Under the pieces are notes generated by a model. The model saw only the letters and a list, made by a program, of their open reading frames with translations, was not told the origin of the DNA and did not search any database. This document shows, one piece after another, positions 1-7,060 of a stretch of 15,222 nucleotides of DNA. The DNA is from Planctomycetota bacterium (GTDB taxonomy: Bacteria > Planctomycetota > UBA1135 > UBA2386): NCBI GenBank assembly GCA_020425885.1, contig JAGQRA010000114.1, forward strand, positions 1-15,222, written 5' to 3'. The translations under genes and the position numbers were made by a program. The first letter of the stretch is position 1, and the number at the start of each line of letters is the position of its first letter.

Positions 1-35
1 ACTCCGAACCTCCACCCCCCGACCACCCCCCCGGC

Positions 36-1133
36 ATGGCCCTCACCGCAGGCATCCTCGGCCTCCCCAACGTCGGCAAGACGACCGTCTTCCAGGCCAT
101 CACCGGCACCGAGGCCGGCTCGCGCAGCAACAACATGTTCTCGACCACGGCGCCGGTGCCCGGCGTCGTCCAGGTGCCCGACCCGAGGCTGCAACGGATC
201 TCGGATCACATCCAGACCAAGCGGATCATCCCGGCGCAGATGCATGTCACCGACATCCCGGCGCTGGTGTCCGGCTCGAGCGAGGGCGCCGGCATGGGCG
301 TAGGCTTCCTCGGCGCGATCAAGGAGAGCGACGCCCTGCTGCACGTCGTGCGCTGCTTCAAGAACGACGGCGTGCAACACACGAGCGGCGGCATCGACCC
401 GGCGACCGACGCCGAGATCGTCGAGATGGAGCTCACCGAAACCGACCGCGCCACCCTGAAGCGCAACATCGAGCGCGTGGCGAAGAAGGCCCGCACCGGC
501 GACAAGGAGACCAAGGCGCAGCTGGCCGCGTTCGAGAAGGCGCTGGCGGCGCTCGACGGCGGCACGCTGCTGCGCCAGGCCGAGTTCACCGATCCGGAGC
601 GCGAACTGCTCTACCCGCTGTTCCTGATGACGATCAAGCCGGTGCTGTTCCTGGCCAACGTCGGCGACGACGATCAGGACGGCCAGAGCGAACACGTCGC
701 CGCGCTGCGCGCCTACGCCGACAAGACCGGCGCCGAAGTGGCGCATCTGTGCGGCGATCTCGAGGCCGAGTTCGCCGTCATGTCCGAAGCCGACGCGGCC
801 CAGTTCATGGCGGACTTCGGTTTCGCGGAGTCGGGGCTGAGTCGCATCATCCACCGCACCTTCGACCTGCTCGGTCTGCAGACGTTCTTCACCGCCGGCG
901 AGAAGGAGACGCGCGCCTGGACCATCCACAAGGGCGACACCGCCCCGATCGGCGCGGGCGTGATCCACACCGACTTCATCAAGAAGTTCATCCGCGCCGA
1001 GATCTATCAGTTCGACGATCTGATGGAGCACAAGAGCGAGAAGGCGATCCGCGACGCCGGCAAGATGCGGCTCGAGGGCAAGGAGTACGTGCTGCAGGAC
1101 GGCGACGTCTGCCACTTCCTGATCGCGAACTGA
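36..1133 (+). CDS. ychF: YchF, OBG-family redox-regulated ATPase
   Basis: This is a cytoplasmic P-loop ATPase of the OBG/YchF (OLA1) family. The family binds ribosomes and is linked to stress responses; it prefers ATP over GTP. The protein has 365 residues, the usual length. The Walker A P-loop lies at residues 9-16 (GLPNVGKT). The conserved HVVRCF segment is at 103-108, and His115 matches the catalytic histidine of bacterial YchF. A coiled region spans about 130-180. The C-terminal TGS domain (about 280-365) is highly typical, with LQTFFTAGEKE, GVIHTDF, RLEGKEYV and QDGDV. Two motifs deviate: the G3 motif DIAG reads DIPA (73-76), and the G4 motif NxxE reads NVGD (208-211). ATG 36 is the first in-frame Met and fits the family N-terminus. 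No Shine-Dalgarno sequence is visible. The left flank is cut by the window, so operon partners are unknown. The family assignment is very secure. Confidence 0.96.
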   Translation: MALTAGILGLPNVGKTTVFQAITGTEAGSRSNNMFSTTAPVPGVVQVPDPRLQRISDHIQTKRIIPAQMHVTDIPALVSGSSEGAGMGVGFLGAIKESDALLHVVRCFKNDGVQHTSGGIDPATDAEIVEMELTETDRATLKRNIERVAKKARTGDKETKAQLAAFEKALAALDGGTLLRQAEFTDPERELLYPLFLMTIKPVLFLANVGDDDQDGQSEHVAALRAYADKTGAEVAHLCGDLEAEFAVMSEADAAQFMADFGFAESGLSRIIHRTFDLLGLQTFFTAGEKETRAWTIHKGDTAPIGAGVIHTDFIKKFIRAEIYQFDDLMEHKSEKAIRDAGKMRLEGKEYVLQDGDVCHFLIAN

Positions 1134-1166
1134 CTCCCCCGACGCCGCAACGCGGCACTTCGGGAG
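1134..1166 (+). terminator. Weak hairpin after ychF
   Basis: An imperfect inverted repeat begins directly after the ychF stop codon. An inner GCCGC/GCGGC stem closes a 3-base loop (1144-1156). Outer CGA/TCG and CTCC/GGAG pairs extend it to 1134-1166, with small internal loops. There is no T-tract, so it would be an atypical intrinsic terminator. It may end the ychF transcript, or be chance pairing in GC-rich DNA. Confidence 0.35.
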
Positions 1167-1289
1167 GGCGACAGATGCCGGTTCGACATTACCGGACTGC
1201 ATGGCACAACAGCCGCCCGAGCCCGGCATTGCGAACGCCGTCGGGCGAGATGACCGGATCTCGGGGCGAGGCCGACCCGCGGGGGCCCG

Positions 1290-1323
1290 TTGACAGCCGA
1301 GCCCGGGGGTGGCCTCATCCCCC
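1290..1323 (+). promoter_or_regulatory. Possible -35 box and start-site hairpin
   Basis: A perfect TTGACA lies at 1290-1295, 29 bases before the ATG at 1325. At 17-base spacing the -10 position reads CCTCAT (1313-1318), only a half match. If used, transcription would start at about the ATG, giving a leaderless message. Alternatively, 1305-1323 can fold into a hairpin that stops one base short of the start codon: five G-C pairs, a bulged T, two further pairs and a 4-base loop. No convincing Shine-Dalgarno sequence is present. The two readings exclude each other, and both are tentative. Confidence 0.25.
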
Positions 1324-1324
1324 C

Positions 1325-3592
1325 ATGATCCTACGCAGTACACCCCTCCTGCTCGTACTCCTTGGCGGGTCGCTGCTCGCGCAGAGCAACTCGATCCAGG
1401 GCACCGACGTCAACCTCTACAGTGTCGACGCCTCCACGATCTACGGTCGTCGCGGGCCGGCCTACCCCAACGGCGAGGTCGGCGTCGGTTTCGGCCACGC
1501 CTACTGCAACTCCGGCACGGTCCACGTGCCGTGGCAGACCTCGCCCACGACCAACGGGCCGATGACCGACGTCCACTTCAAGATCGCGTTCCTGCTGGCG
1601 CGCGAGAGCAACGGCCGCCTGGTGCAGATCAGCAAGCCCGAGACGATGGTCAAGCACTCGCGGGTCACCTACAACCTCGGCTCGAGCCAGTGCGGCACCT
1701 GCCAGTCGGGTCCGGCCAGCACGTTCCGCATGGGCTGCTTCGACGCCTACACCACCGGCTTCAACGGCGACCGTTTCAACCTCGGCCCGAGCGAGGAGAT
1801 CGATCCCTGGCTCGGCAGCTGGGACCCGGTCGGCAGCTACTTCGATCGCGGCGACCCGCCCGTCGGTGGCGCGGCGGCGACCGATGGCATCCAGTCGCTG
1901 ACGCAATCGCAGGTCGCGGCCTTCGACCAGGTCAAGAACCGCATCACGGTCGACGAATCCGAGCTGGCCACGCCCGGCACCTTCTATGGCCAGGCCCATC
2001 TGGTCTGCGAAGGCGAACCGGTCGCCAACCGCGGCGACAACCAGCGCTCGAATCGATTCTCCTTCACCTGGAACGGTTCGTCGTGGTCGACGAGCAACCT
2101 CGGCGGCAGCGTCGTCGGCTCCATCCTCAACCAGTGGAGCGGCGCCACCGTCAACCTCGGCGGCAACGGCACCGACGACGGCCGCTTCGCGGTCGCCGCC
2201 AAGGTCACCGGCCCCGTCGGCGGCATGTACCACTACGAGTACGCGGTCCACAACATCGACAACTTCCGCGGCGGCGCCTCGTTCCGCATCCCGCTGAGCG
2301 CCGCGATCCAGGTCCAGAACCCGGGCTTCCGCGACATCAACGGCAACCCGCTCGACGACTGGACCTTCTCGCAGTCAGCGGCCGAGCTGGCCTGGACCGC
2401 GTCGGCGAACAACCCGCTCAACTGGAATTCGTTCTACAACTTCTACTTCGACTCGGACACCGCGCCGGGTCAGGGCGGCGTCCTGATCGACGAGGCCCGC
2501 ATCGGCACCGGCGCGTTGACGGTCGGCGTGACGGCGACGGTCCCCGGCGGCGTCACGGTCGCGGTCTCGTCGCCGATCGGATCGTCGTGTGGCCGCTGCG
2601 ACACGACCTTCTACGAGCAGTTCACGACCGCCGCCGCCTTCGACCTGAATAACTCGTCGGCGACGCTCACGCTCACCAACGGCAACTACCATGTCGGCTC
2701 CGGCACCGGCACCTACCAGACGCCGACCGGCACCGCCCTCGCGCTCGGCGATGACGCCGAGACCCTCGTCAACCTGCCGTTCTCGCTGCCCTACCCGGGC
2801 GGCTCGACCAGCTCGCTCGTGGTCTGTTCCAACGGCTTCGTGTCGCCGACCTTCGGCAACGGCATCCTCTGGATCCCGATCTACAACCTGCTGATCGCCC
2901 AGTACCCGCGCTGGGCGGTGGCCTGGCACGACTACGCGCCTCAGCTCGGCGGCCAGGTGCTGTTCGATGCGAGCCCGGCGGGAGCCACCCTGACCTGGCT
3001 CAACGTCGCCAACAGCGGCGGCCTGGCCGGCACCAGCACGTTCCAGGTCCAGTACCTGCCGAACGGCACCGTCCACATGCTGTGGCGCAACATGTCGACT
3101 CAGGGCAACGGCTATCTGATCGGCTGGTCGCCGGGCCAGGGCGCCGCCAATCCCGGCAACTCCGACCTGACGACGGCCCTGCCCGCCGGCATCGACCTGT
3201 GCGCCAGCGTGCCGCCGCAGATCTCGCTGTCGACCAGCGCCCGGCCGCTGCTCGGCACCACGATCCAGCAGATCACCTCGCCGATCGCGACCGGGACGCC
3301 GTTCGGCGCGCTGATGATGTCGCTCGACCAGGCGACCCCGCCGGTCGACCTGACGCCGTACGGGATGGAAGGCTGCTTCGCCTACCCGCTGGGCGCGACG
3401 ACTGGTGGCACCGTCAACCACTTCTTCCTGCCCAACGGCGCCGGCAGCGTCTCGATCCCGTTCACGATCCCGAACGACATGAACCTGATGGGCGTCACCG
3501 TCGTGTCGCAGAGCTTCACCTACGTGCAGCCGCTGACGACGCTCGGCCTGATCGCCTCGAACGGCGTCTACATGCTGCTCGGCCCGCTGTAG
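1325..3592 (+). CDS. Large secreted protein of unknown function
   Basis: I do not recognise a function for this 755-residue protein. It starts with a clear Sec signal peptide: hydrophobic residues 4-18 followed by LLAQ, with cleavage near residue 20. The mature part is rich in Gly, Ser, Thr and Asn and poor in Lys, as expected for an extracellular beta-rich protein. There are ten cysteines, including two C-G-x-C pairs (123-126 and 422-425), each preceded by a serine-rich stretch. A mid-region module (about 475-610) contains NLPFSLPYPGGS, VCSNGFVSPTF and a tryptophan-rich AVAWHDY segment. A C-terminal module (about 628-755) contains LGTT, GMEGCF, HFFLPNGAG and IPNDMNLMG and ends SNGVYMLLGPL. 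From memory, this tail recurs in many exported planctomycete proteins and may be a sorting or surface module. ATG 1325 was chosen because it begins the signal peptide; the frame stays open far upstream only by overlap with ychF. The neighbours give no functional clue. Confidence 0.9.
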   Translation: MILRSTPLLLVLLGGSLLAQSNSIQGTDVNLYSVDASTIYGRRGPAYPNGEVGVGFGHAYCNSGTVHVPWQTSPTTNGPMTDVHFKIAFLLARESNGRLVQISKPETMVKHSRVTYNLGSSQCGTCQSGPASTFRMGCFDAYTTGFNGDRFNLGPSEEIDPWLGSWDPVGSYFDRGDPPVGGAAATDGIQSLTQSQVAAFDQVKNRITVDESELATPGTFYGQAHLVCEGEPVANRGDNQRSNRFSFTWNGSSWSTSNLGGSVVGSILNQWSGATVNLGGNGTDDGRFAVAAKVTGPVGGMYHYEYAVHNIDNFRGGASFRIPLSAAIQVQNPGFRDINGNPLDDWTFSQSAAELAWTASANNPLNWNSFYNFYFDSDTAPGQGGVLIDEARIGTGALTVGVTATVPGGVTVAVSSPIGSSCGRCDTTFYEQFTTAAAFDLNNSSATLTLTNGNYHVGSGTGTYQTPTGTALALGDDAETLVNLPFSLPYPGGSTSSLVVCSNGFVSPTFGNGILWIPIYNLLIAQYPRWAVAWHDYAPQLGGQVLFDASPAGATLTWLNVANSGGLAGTSTFQVQYLPNGTVHMLWRNMSTQGNGYLIGWSPGQGAANPGNSDLTTALPAGIDLCASVPPQISLSTSARPLLGTTIQQITSPIATGTPFGALMMSLDQATPPVDLTPYGMEGCFAYPLGATTGGTVNHFFLPNGAGSVSIPFTIPNDMNLMGVTVVSQSFTYVQPLTTLGLIASNGVYMLLGPL

Positions 3593-3604
3593 ACCGAGCG
3601 CGAT

Positions 3605-3645
3605 CCGCGCGCCGTGCCGAACTCGTGTCGGCACGCGGCGCGCGG
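3605..3645. terminator. Strong hairpin between convergent genes
   Basis: Two arms pair almost perfectly: 3605-3620 (10 + 6 bases) with 3628-3645. They are interrupted only by a 2-base CG bulge and closed by a 7-base loop (3621-3627). The hairpin fills the 55-base gap between the stop of the secreted-protein gene (3592) and the stop of the minus-strand acyltransferase gene (3648). This placement suits a bidirectional terminator. No T-tract follows on either strand, which is common in very GC-rich genomes. Confidence 0.6.
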
Positions 3646-3647
3646 GG

Positions 3648-4367
3648 CTACGACGCCCGCTCCGCTGCGAGATCGCGCACGGCCCGTTCCAGCGTCGCCG
3701 CGATCTCGCGCGGTGGCACCTCCGGGCCGAACCGCATCGCCTTGCCGATCGTGAGTTCGATGCGATGCGGCCGCGGCAACCTGCTGCCCTTCGGCAGCGC
3801 CGCGTGGCAGCCGGCGAGATGACAGGGCACCACCGGCACGCCGGTGCTGCCGAGGATCATGCCGATCCCGGGCAGGAATCTGCCGATCTCACCGGTCCTC
3901 GATCTGGTCCCCTCCGGGAACAGCACGAGCACGTTGCCGGGGGTCGCCAGCAACGCATTGCAGGTGCGCAGGCTCTGCCGGCCGCTGCGATCGCGGCCGA
4001 ACGGCAGCGCGTTGACGAAGATCGCCGCCAGCGCGGACCGACCGAGGCTCGAGAAGAAGTAGTCCTTGGCGGCGGCCGGGAAGACGCGATGCAGGCGGCG
4101 CAGCGGCAGCGCCGAGACCAGCACCGGCGCATCGAGATGGCTCTGGTGATTGGCGATCATCACGAACGCCTCGCTCGGCAGGTTGTCGCGGCCGCGAACG
4201 ACGAGGCGATGGAACACCCTGAGCCACGCCCGCAACACCAGCGCGGCGACGGTGCGCAGGCCGTAGACCAGCAGATCGGGCTCGCGCGGGAAGTCGCGCA
4301 GGCGCTCGGCCGGCGTCTTGCCGAGCCCGGCGGCCGTGGCGAAGGTCCACCGCTCGTCCCTGCTCAT
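3648..4367 (-). CDS. plsC: 1-acyl-glycerol-3-phosphate acyltransferase (PlsC-like)
   Basis: This membrane-associated acyltransferase of the PlsC/LPLAT family has 239 residues, the family's usual size. Known members transfer an acyl chain to the sn-2 position of lysophosphatidate to give phosphatidate. The catalytic HX4D motif is at H74-D79 (NHQSHLD), and the substrate-binding FPEGTR motif is at 150-155. A hydrophobic stretch near 33-48 could anchor it to the inner membrane. Its ATG at 4367 overlaps the cdsA stop by 4 bases (ATGA), so translation is probably coupled. That overlap and the lack of a separate ribosome site decide the start. It is the last gene of the minus-strand run and ends just before the hairpin at 3605-3645. 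Its product, phosphatidate, is the substrate of the neighbouring CdsA. The acyl acceptor could be another lysophospholipid. Confidence 0.92.
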   Translation of the reverse strand: MSRDERWTFATAAGLGKTPAERLRDFPREPDLLVYGLRTVAALVLRAWLRVFHRLVVRGRDNLPSEAFVMIANHQSHLDAPVLVSALPLRRLHRVFPAAAKDYFFSSLGRSALAAIFVNALPFGRDRSGRQSLRTCNALLATPGNVLVLFPEGTRSRTGEIGRFLPGIGMILGSTGVPVVPCHLAGCHAALPKGSRLPRPHRIELTIGKAMRFGPEVPPREIAATLERAVRDLAAERAS

Positions 4368-5320
4368 GCGACCGCGTAGATGCCGTGGCAGTAGTGCACC
4401 ATGTGGAAGAACATCGGCGACACGAAGATCAGGCTGTCGAGGCGATCGAGGATGCCGCCGTGGCCGGGGATCAGCGCCCCCATGTCCTTGACCCCGAGAT
4501 CGCGCTTGATGACGCTGATCGAGAGATCGCCGAGCTGGCCGCCGACGCCGACGATGACCCCGGTCAGCAGCAGCTCGCCGGTGGCGAAGTGGGGCAACGC
4601 GAACCGGAAGGCGAACGGCAACGCCATCGAGACGACGATCGCGCCGAGCGCGCCGCCGAGGGTCTTGTTCGGGCTGATCCGCGGCCGCAGGGCGCGGCGG
4701 CCGAAGCGCTTGCCGCAGACGTAGGCGGCGATGTCGTTGGCCTCGACGGCGAACACCAGGTAGAGGATGTAGCCGTAGGCGTGCGGCGAGTTGGCGACGA
4801 ACGCGAGGTGGCCGAACATCCAGCCGATGTAGACGAAGCCGACGGCGCCTAGCGCCATCGCCTGCAGCTGGCCCTCGGTCCGGTCGCGGAGGATCGGCAC
4901 CAGCAGGATCAGCGCCACCGCGTAGACCGGCATCGCCTGGAACATCCCGAGCCAGCCGTGGACTCCAGCGCTCGGATCGGACACCAGGCAGCAGACGAAC
5001 ACGCCGACGATGGCGAGGTCGACGACGCCGGTCATCCACCAGTCGCGATACAGTCCGGTGCCGCGCGCGAACTCCTTCATGCCGAACAGCGCCAGGATCG
5101 CGAACAACACGATGGTCGCCGCACGGCCGAGGAAGATCGCGGCCAGGAACAACGGCACCATGATGGTCCAGCCGCGGTACGACCGGACGGCGTGCTCGAG
5201 CCTGCTGCCGGTGACCCGGCGCAGCACCAGCAACAACAGCCCGGCAACGGCGAGCAACCCGATGAGCAGGCCGGCGAACGTCACGAAGACGGGACTGTCG
5301 AGCGCGGCCCGCCAGGTCAT
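4364..5320 (-). CDS. cdsA: Phosphatidate cytidylyltransferase (CDP-DAG synthase)
   Basis: This integral membrane enzyme makes CDP-diacylglycerol from phosphatidate and CTP. The protein has 318 residues with about eight hydrophobic segments (for example 10-34, 52-80, 97-112, 126-144, 154-174, 181-193, 222-242 and 249-262). The C-terminal signature is complete: S268 and K272-R273, then K278-D279, and PGHGGILDRLD at 285-295, with the catalytic and metal-binding aspartates D292 and D295. The preceding motif ND..AY..GK.FGR (195-207) and ISPNKTLGG (215-223) are also typical. Start ATG 5320 overlaps the previous gene's stop (ATGA), and a G-rich run nine bases upstream on the coding strand may serve as a ribosome site. 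Sitting next to a YnbA-like transferase, it could be the YnbB-type paralogue rather than the housekeeping CdsA. Enzyme class is secure; which paralogue is uncertain. Confidence 0.95.
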   Translation of the reverse strand: MTWRAALDSPVFVTFAGLLIGLLAVAGLLLLVLRRVTGSRLEHAVRSYRGWTIMVPLFLAAIFLGRAATIVLFAILALFGMKEFARGTGLYRDWWMTGVVDLAIVGVFVCCLVSDPSAGVHGWLGMFQAMPVYAVALILLVPILRDRTEGQLQAMALGAVGFVYIGWMFGHLAFVANSPHAYGYILYLVFAVEANDIAAYVCGKRFGRRALRPRISPNKTLGGALGAIVVSMALPFAFRFALPHFATGELLLTGVIVGVGGQLGDLSISVIKRDLGVKDMGALIPGHGGILDRLDSLIFVSPMFFHMVHYCHGIYAVA

Positions 5321-5997
5321 CGGCCGACGCCCCCCGATCGCAGCGCGCGCAGGATGCGGACCAGGCGGATCCAGATCGACTGCACGCAGCCGACCAGGAT
5401 CACGACATGGGTCCAGTCGATCCAGGTCAGGCCGAAGCCGGCGCGGAGGTCGCCGTCGCCCCACCACAGGTCGGCCAGCGCGATCCAGCTGCCCAGGTGC
5501 AGCGCCACCATGCGCCAGGGCTTGGCCATCACGCCGCTGAACTCGCGCTGCACGCCGACCGCCTGGCCGAACGTGCCGGTGTAGGCGACCAGCAGCGCCG
5601 CGATCGCGACCCAGTAGCCGAGGAACGGATCGCAGAGGCCGCTGTGGGCGACGCCGACGAAGATCAGCAGGTCGGCGAGACGGTCGGGCAGGTCGTTCAG
5701 GATCTCGCCCCACCGGCTGGCCTTGCCCGAGGCGAGCGCGACCATGCCGTCGAGCATGTTCAGGTAGAGCCGCAGGTAGCACAGCGCGGCCCCGGCGATC
5801 AGCAACGTCGGCTGGCGGGCGGCGGCTAGGAAGCACGCCCCGGCCGCCGCGGCCACGGCGATCGAAGACAGCGAGATGGCGTTGGGGTGGATCCCCGTGC
5901 GCACGCACAGGTCCGTGCTCCAGCGCGCCAACCGGCGGAAGACGTCCGCGATCGGGCGGCGCGAGGCAGGCGTATAGGAGGCTCCCGGCTCGGGCAT
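5317..5997 (-). CDS. CDP-alcohol phosphatidyltransferase, YnbA-like
   Basis: This is a membrane protein of 226 residues in the CDP-alcohol phosphatidyltransferase family. The family swaps the CMP of a CDP-alcohol for another alcohol to make phospholipids. The standard signature is DGxxAR(x8)GxxxDxxxD. Here D83-G84, A87, G97 and D105 are in place, but the Arg is Leu88 and the third Asp is Asn101 (segment GEILNDLPD). As I recall, E. coli YnbA also has Asn at that position, and the segment around 144-162 (GQAVGVQREFSG, then MAKPWR) resembles it too. Hydrophobic segments lie at about 43-60, 64-80, 108-120, 127-142, 165-178 and 194-212. Its stop overlaps the cdsA start. The alcohol acceptor cannot be read from the sequence. 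Active Mg-dependent catalysis is likely but not certain, given the missing Asp. Start ATG 5997 is the first Met in the frame. Confidence 0.88.
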   Translation of the reverse strand: MPEPGASYTPASRRPIADVFRRLARWSTDLCVRTGIHPNAISLSSIAVAAAAGACFLAAARQPTLLIAGAALCYLRLYLNMLDGMVALASGKASRWGEILNDLPDRLADLLIFVGVAHSGLCDPFLGYWVAIAALLVAYTGTFGQAVGVQREFSGVMAKPWRMVALHLGSWIALADLWWGDGDLRAGFGLTWIDWTHVVILVGCVQSIWIRLVRILRALRSGGVGR

Positions 5998-6035
5998 CGG
6001 CGAACTCTAGTCGAACCGCGCGGCGCCGCCCATCG

Positions 6036-7034
6036 CTACGCCGGACGTTCCGCGGATCGCGCGATCAGCAGCGCGTCGGCCAGCGCGATCGCGACCATCG
6101 CCTCGAGCACCGGGATCACCCGCGGCACGATGCAGGGATCGTGACGGCCCGCGGCGGCGACCGCGCCGATCGACGTCGACGGCTTGACGCTCGCCAGCAG
6201 TCGCAGGTCCTCGCCCGAGCTGATGCCGCCGAGGATGCCGCCGAAGTTGCCGCGGTCAGTGACGTAGTCGCGACCGCGCATCGCCGCGGTCGCGAAGCCG
6301 GCGCCGTAGGCGAAGCCCGTGACCGCGCCGACGCTCATGATCGCGCCGGCGAGCCGCGCCTTGAGCTTGTCGAAGACGGGCTCGCCGAGCCGCGGCGGCG
6401 GGTTCTGCACGATGATCTCGATCAGACCGCCGCTCGAGTCGTGTTCGTCGCGGAGCCGGGTCACGTAGTCGACCATCGCCGCGGCGACCTCGGCATCGGC
6501 GCAGCGCACCGGGTTCTGCTCGATCTGGGCGGCGTCGAAGGTCGCGGCGCGATGCGGGCCGATCTGCAGCGCGTGACCGATGATGCGGACCTCGGCCGGC
6601 AACAGCTTGCGCGCGACCACGCCGGCGAGCACGCGGGCGACCGTTTCGCGGCCGGACGAGCGGCCACCGCCGCGATGATCGCGATGGCCGTACTTGGCGG
6701 CGTAGGTCTCGTCGGCGTGACCGGGCCGCGGCGAATGCCGCAGCGCCTCGTAGTCCTGCGACCGCTGGCCTTCGTTCCGCACCGTGACGGCGATCGGCAT
6801 GCCGGTCGTCCGGCCCTCGAACACACCCGACAGGATGACGGGCGTGTCGCTCTCCCGGCGGGCGGTCGTGACCGCGCTCTGCCCGGGCCGCCGGCGCGCC
6901 AGCTCGGGCAGGAAGCCGGCCTCGTCGAGCGCCACACCGGCCGGACAACCGTCGATGACGACGCCGAGGGCCGGGCCATGCGACTCGCCGAAGGTCGTGA
7001 TGCGGAACAGGTCACCGAAGCTGTTGCTTGCCAT
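6036..7034 (-). CDS. aroC: Chorismate synthase
   Basis: This cytoplasmic enzyme catalyses the last common step of aromatic synthesis: it eliminates phosphate from EPSP to give chorismate, using reduced FMN. It has 332 residues, slightly short for the family (about 350-390). All family signatures are present: FGESHG (15-20), PGHADETY (104-111) with its catalytic-type histidine, GGRSSGRET (123-131), DSSGG (199-203), GGISSGEDL (269-277) and RHDPC (297-301). An open frame continues upstream to 7109, but that would add 25 residues that overlap the aroA-aroK coding end. ATG 7034 gives the standard N-terminus and leaves a 26-base gap after aroA-aroK. No clear Shine-Dalgarno sequence is seen, so coupling to the upstream gene is plausible. 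It uses the product of the neighbouring fusion enzyme, and its own product feeds PheA. Confidence 0.97.
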   Translation of the reverse strand: MASNSFGDLFRITTFGESHGPALGVVIDGCPAGVALDEAGFLPELARRRPGQSAVTTARRESDTPVILSGVFEGRTTGMPIAVTVRNEGQRSQDYEALRHSPRPGHADETYAAKYGHRDHRGGGRSSGRETVARVLAGVVARKLLPAEVRIIGHALQIGPHRAATFDAAQIEQNPVRCADAEVAAAMVDYVTRLRDEHDSSGGLIEIIVQNPPPRLGEPVFDKLKARLAGAIMSVGAVTGFAYGAGFATAAMRGRDYVTDRGNFGGILGGISSGEDLRLLASVKPSTSIGAVAAAGRHDPCIVPRVIPVLEAMVAIALADALLIARSAERPA

Positions 7035-7060
7035 GGTCGATTCGAGCCGAAGCCGGTCTG

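Noticed and set aside
1175..1202. Imperfect hairpin (ATGC-CGGT pairing with ACCG and GCAT) in the ychF downstream spacer
   Set aside because: It has only 4 + 4 pairs with a 4-base bulge, too weak to support a regulatory RNA.
749..1324. Upstream open frame continuing the secreted-protein gene back into ychF
   Set aside because: It is Arg/Pro-rich shadow sequence inside ychF and its 3' spacer; the signal peptide begins at ATG 1325.
2375..3634. Open frame of about 420 codons on the minus strand
   Set aside because: It is antisense to the secreted-protein gene, is extremely Arg-rich, and runs through the terminator hairpin.
6020..6029. 10-base palindrome GCGGCGCCGC in the gap before the phosphatidyltransferase gene
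   Set aside because: It has no loop and no T-tract, and is expected by chance in such GC-rich DNA; not enough to call a terminator or operator.
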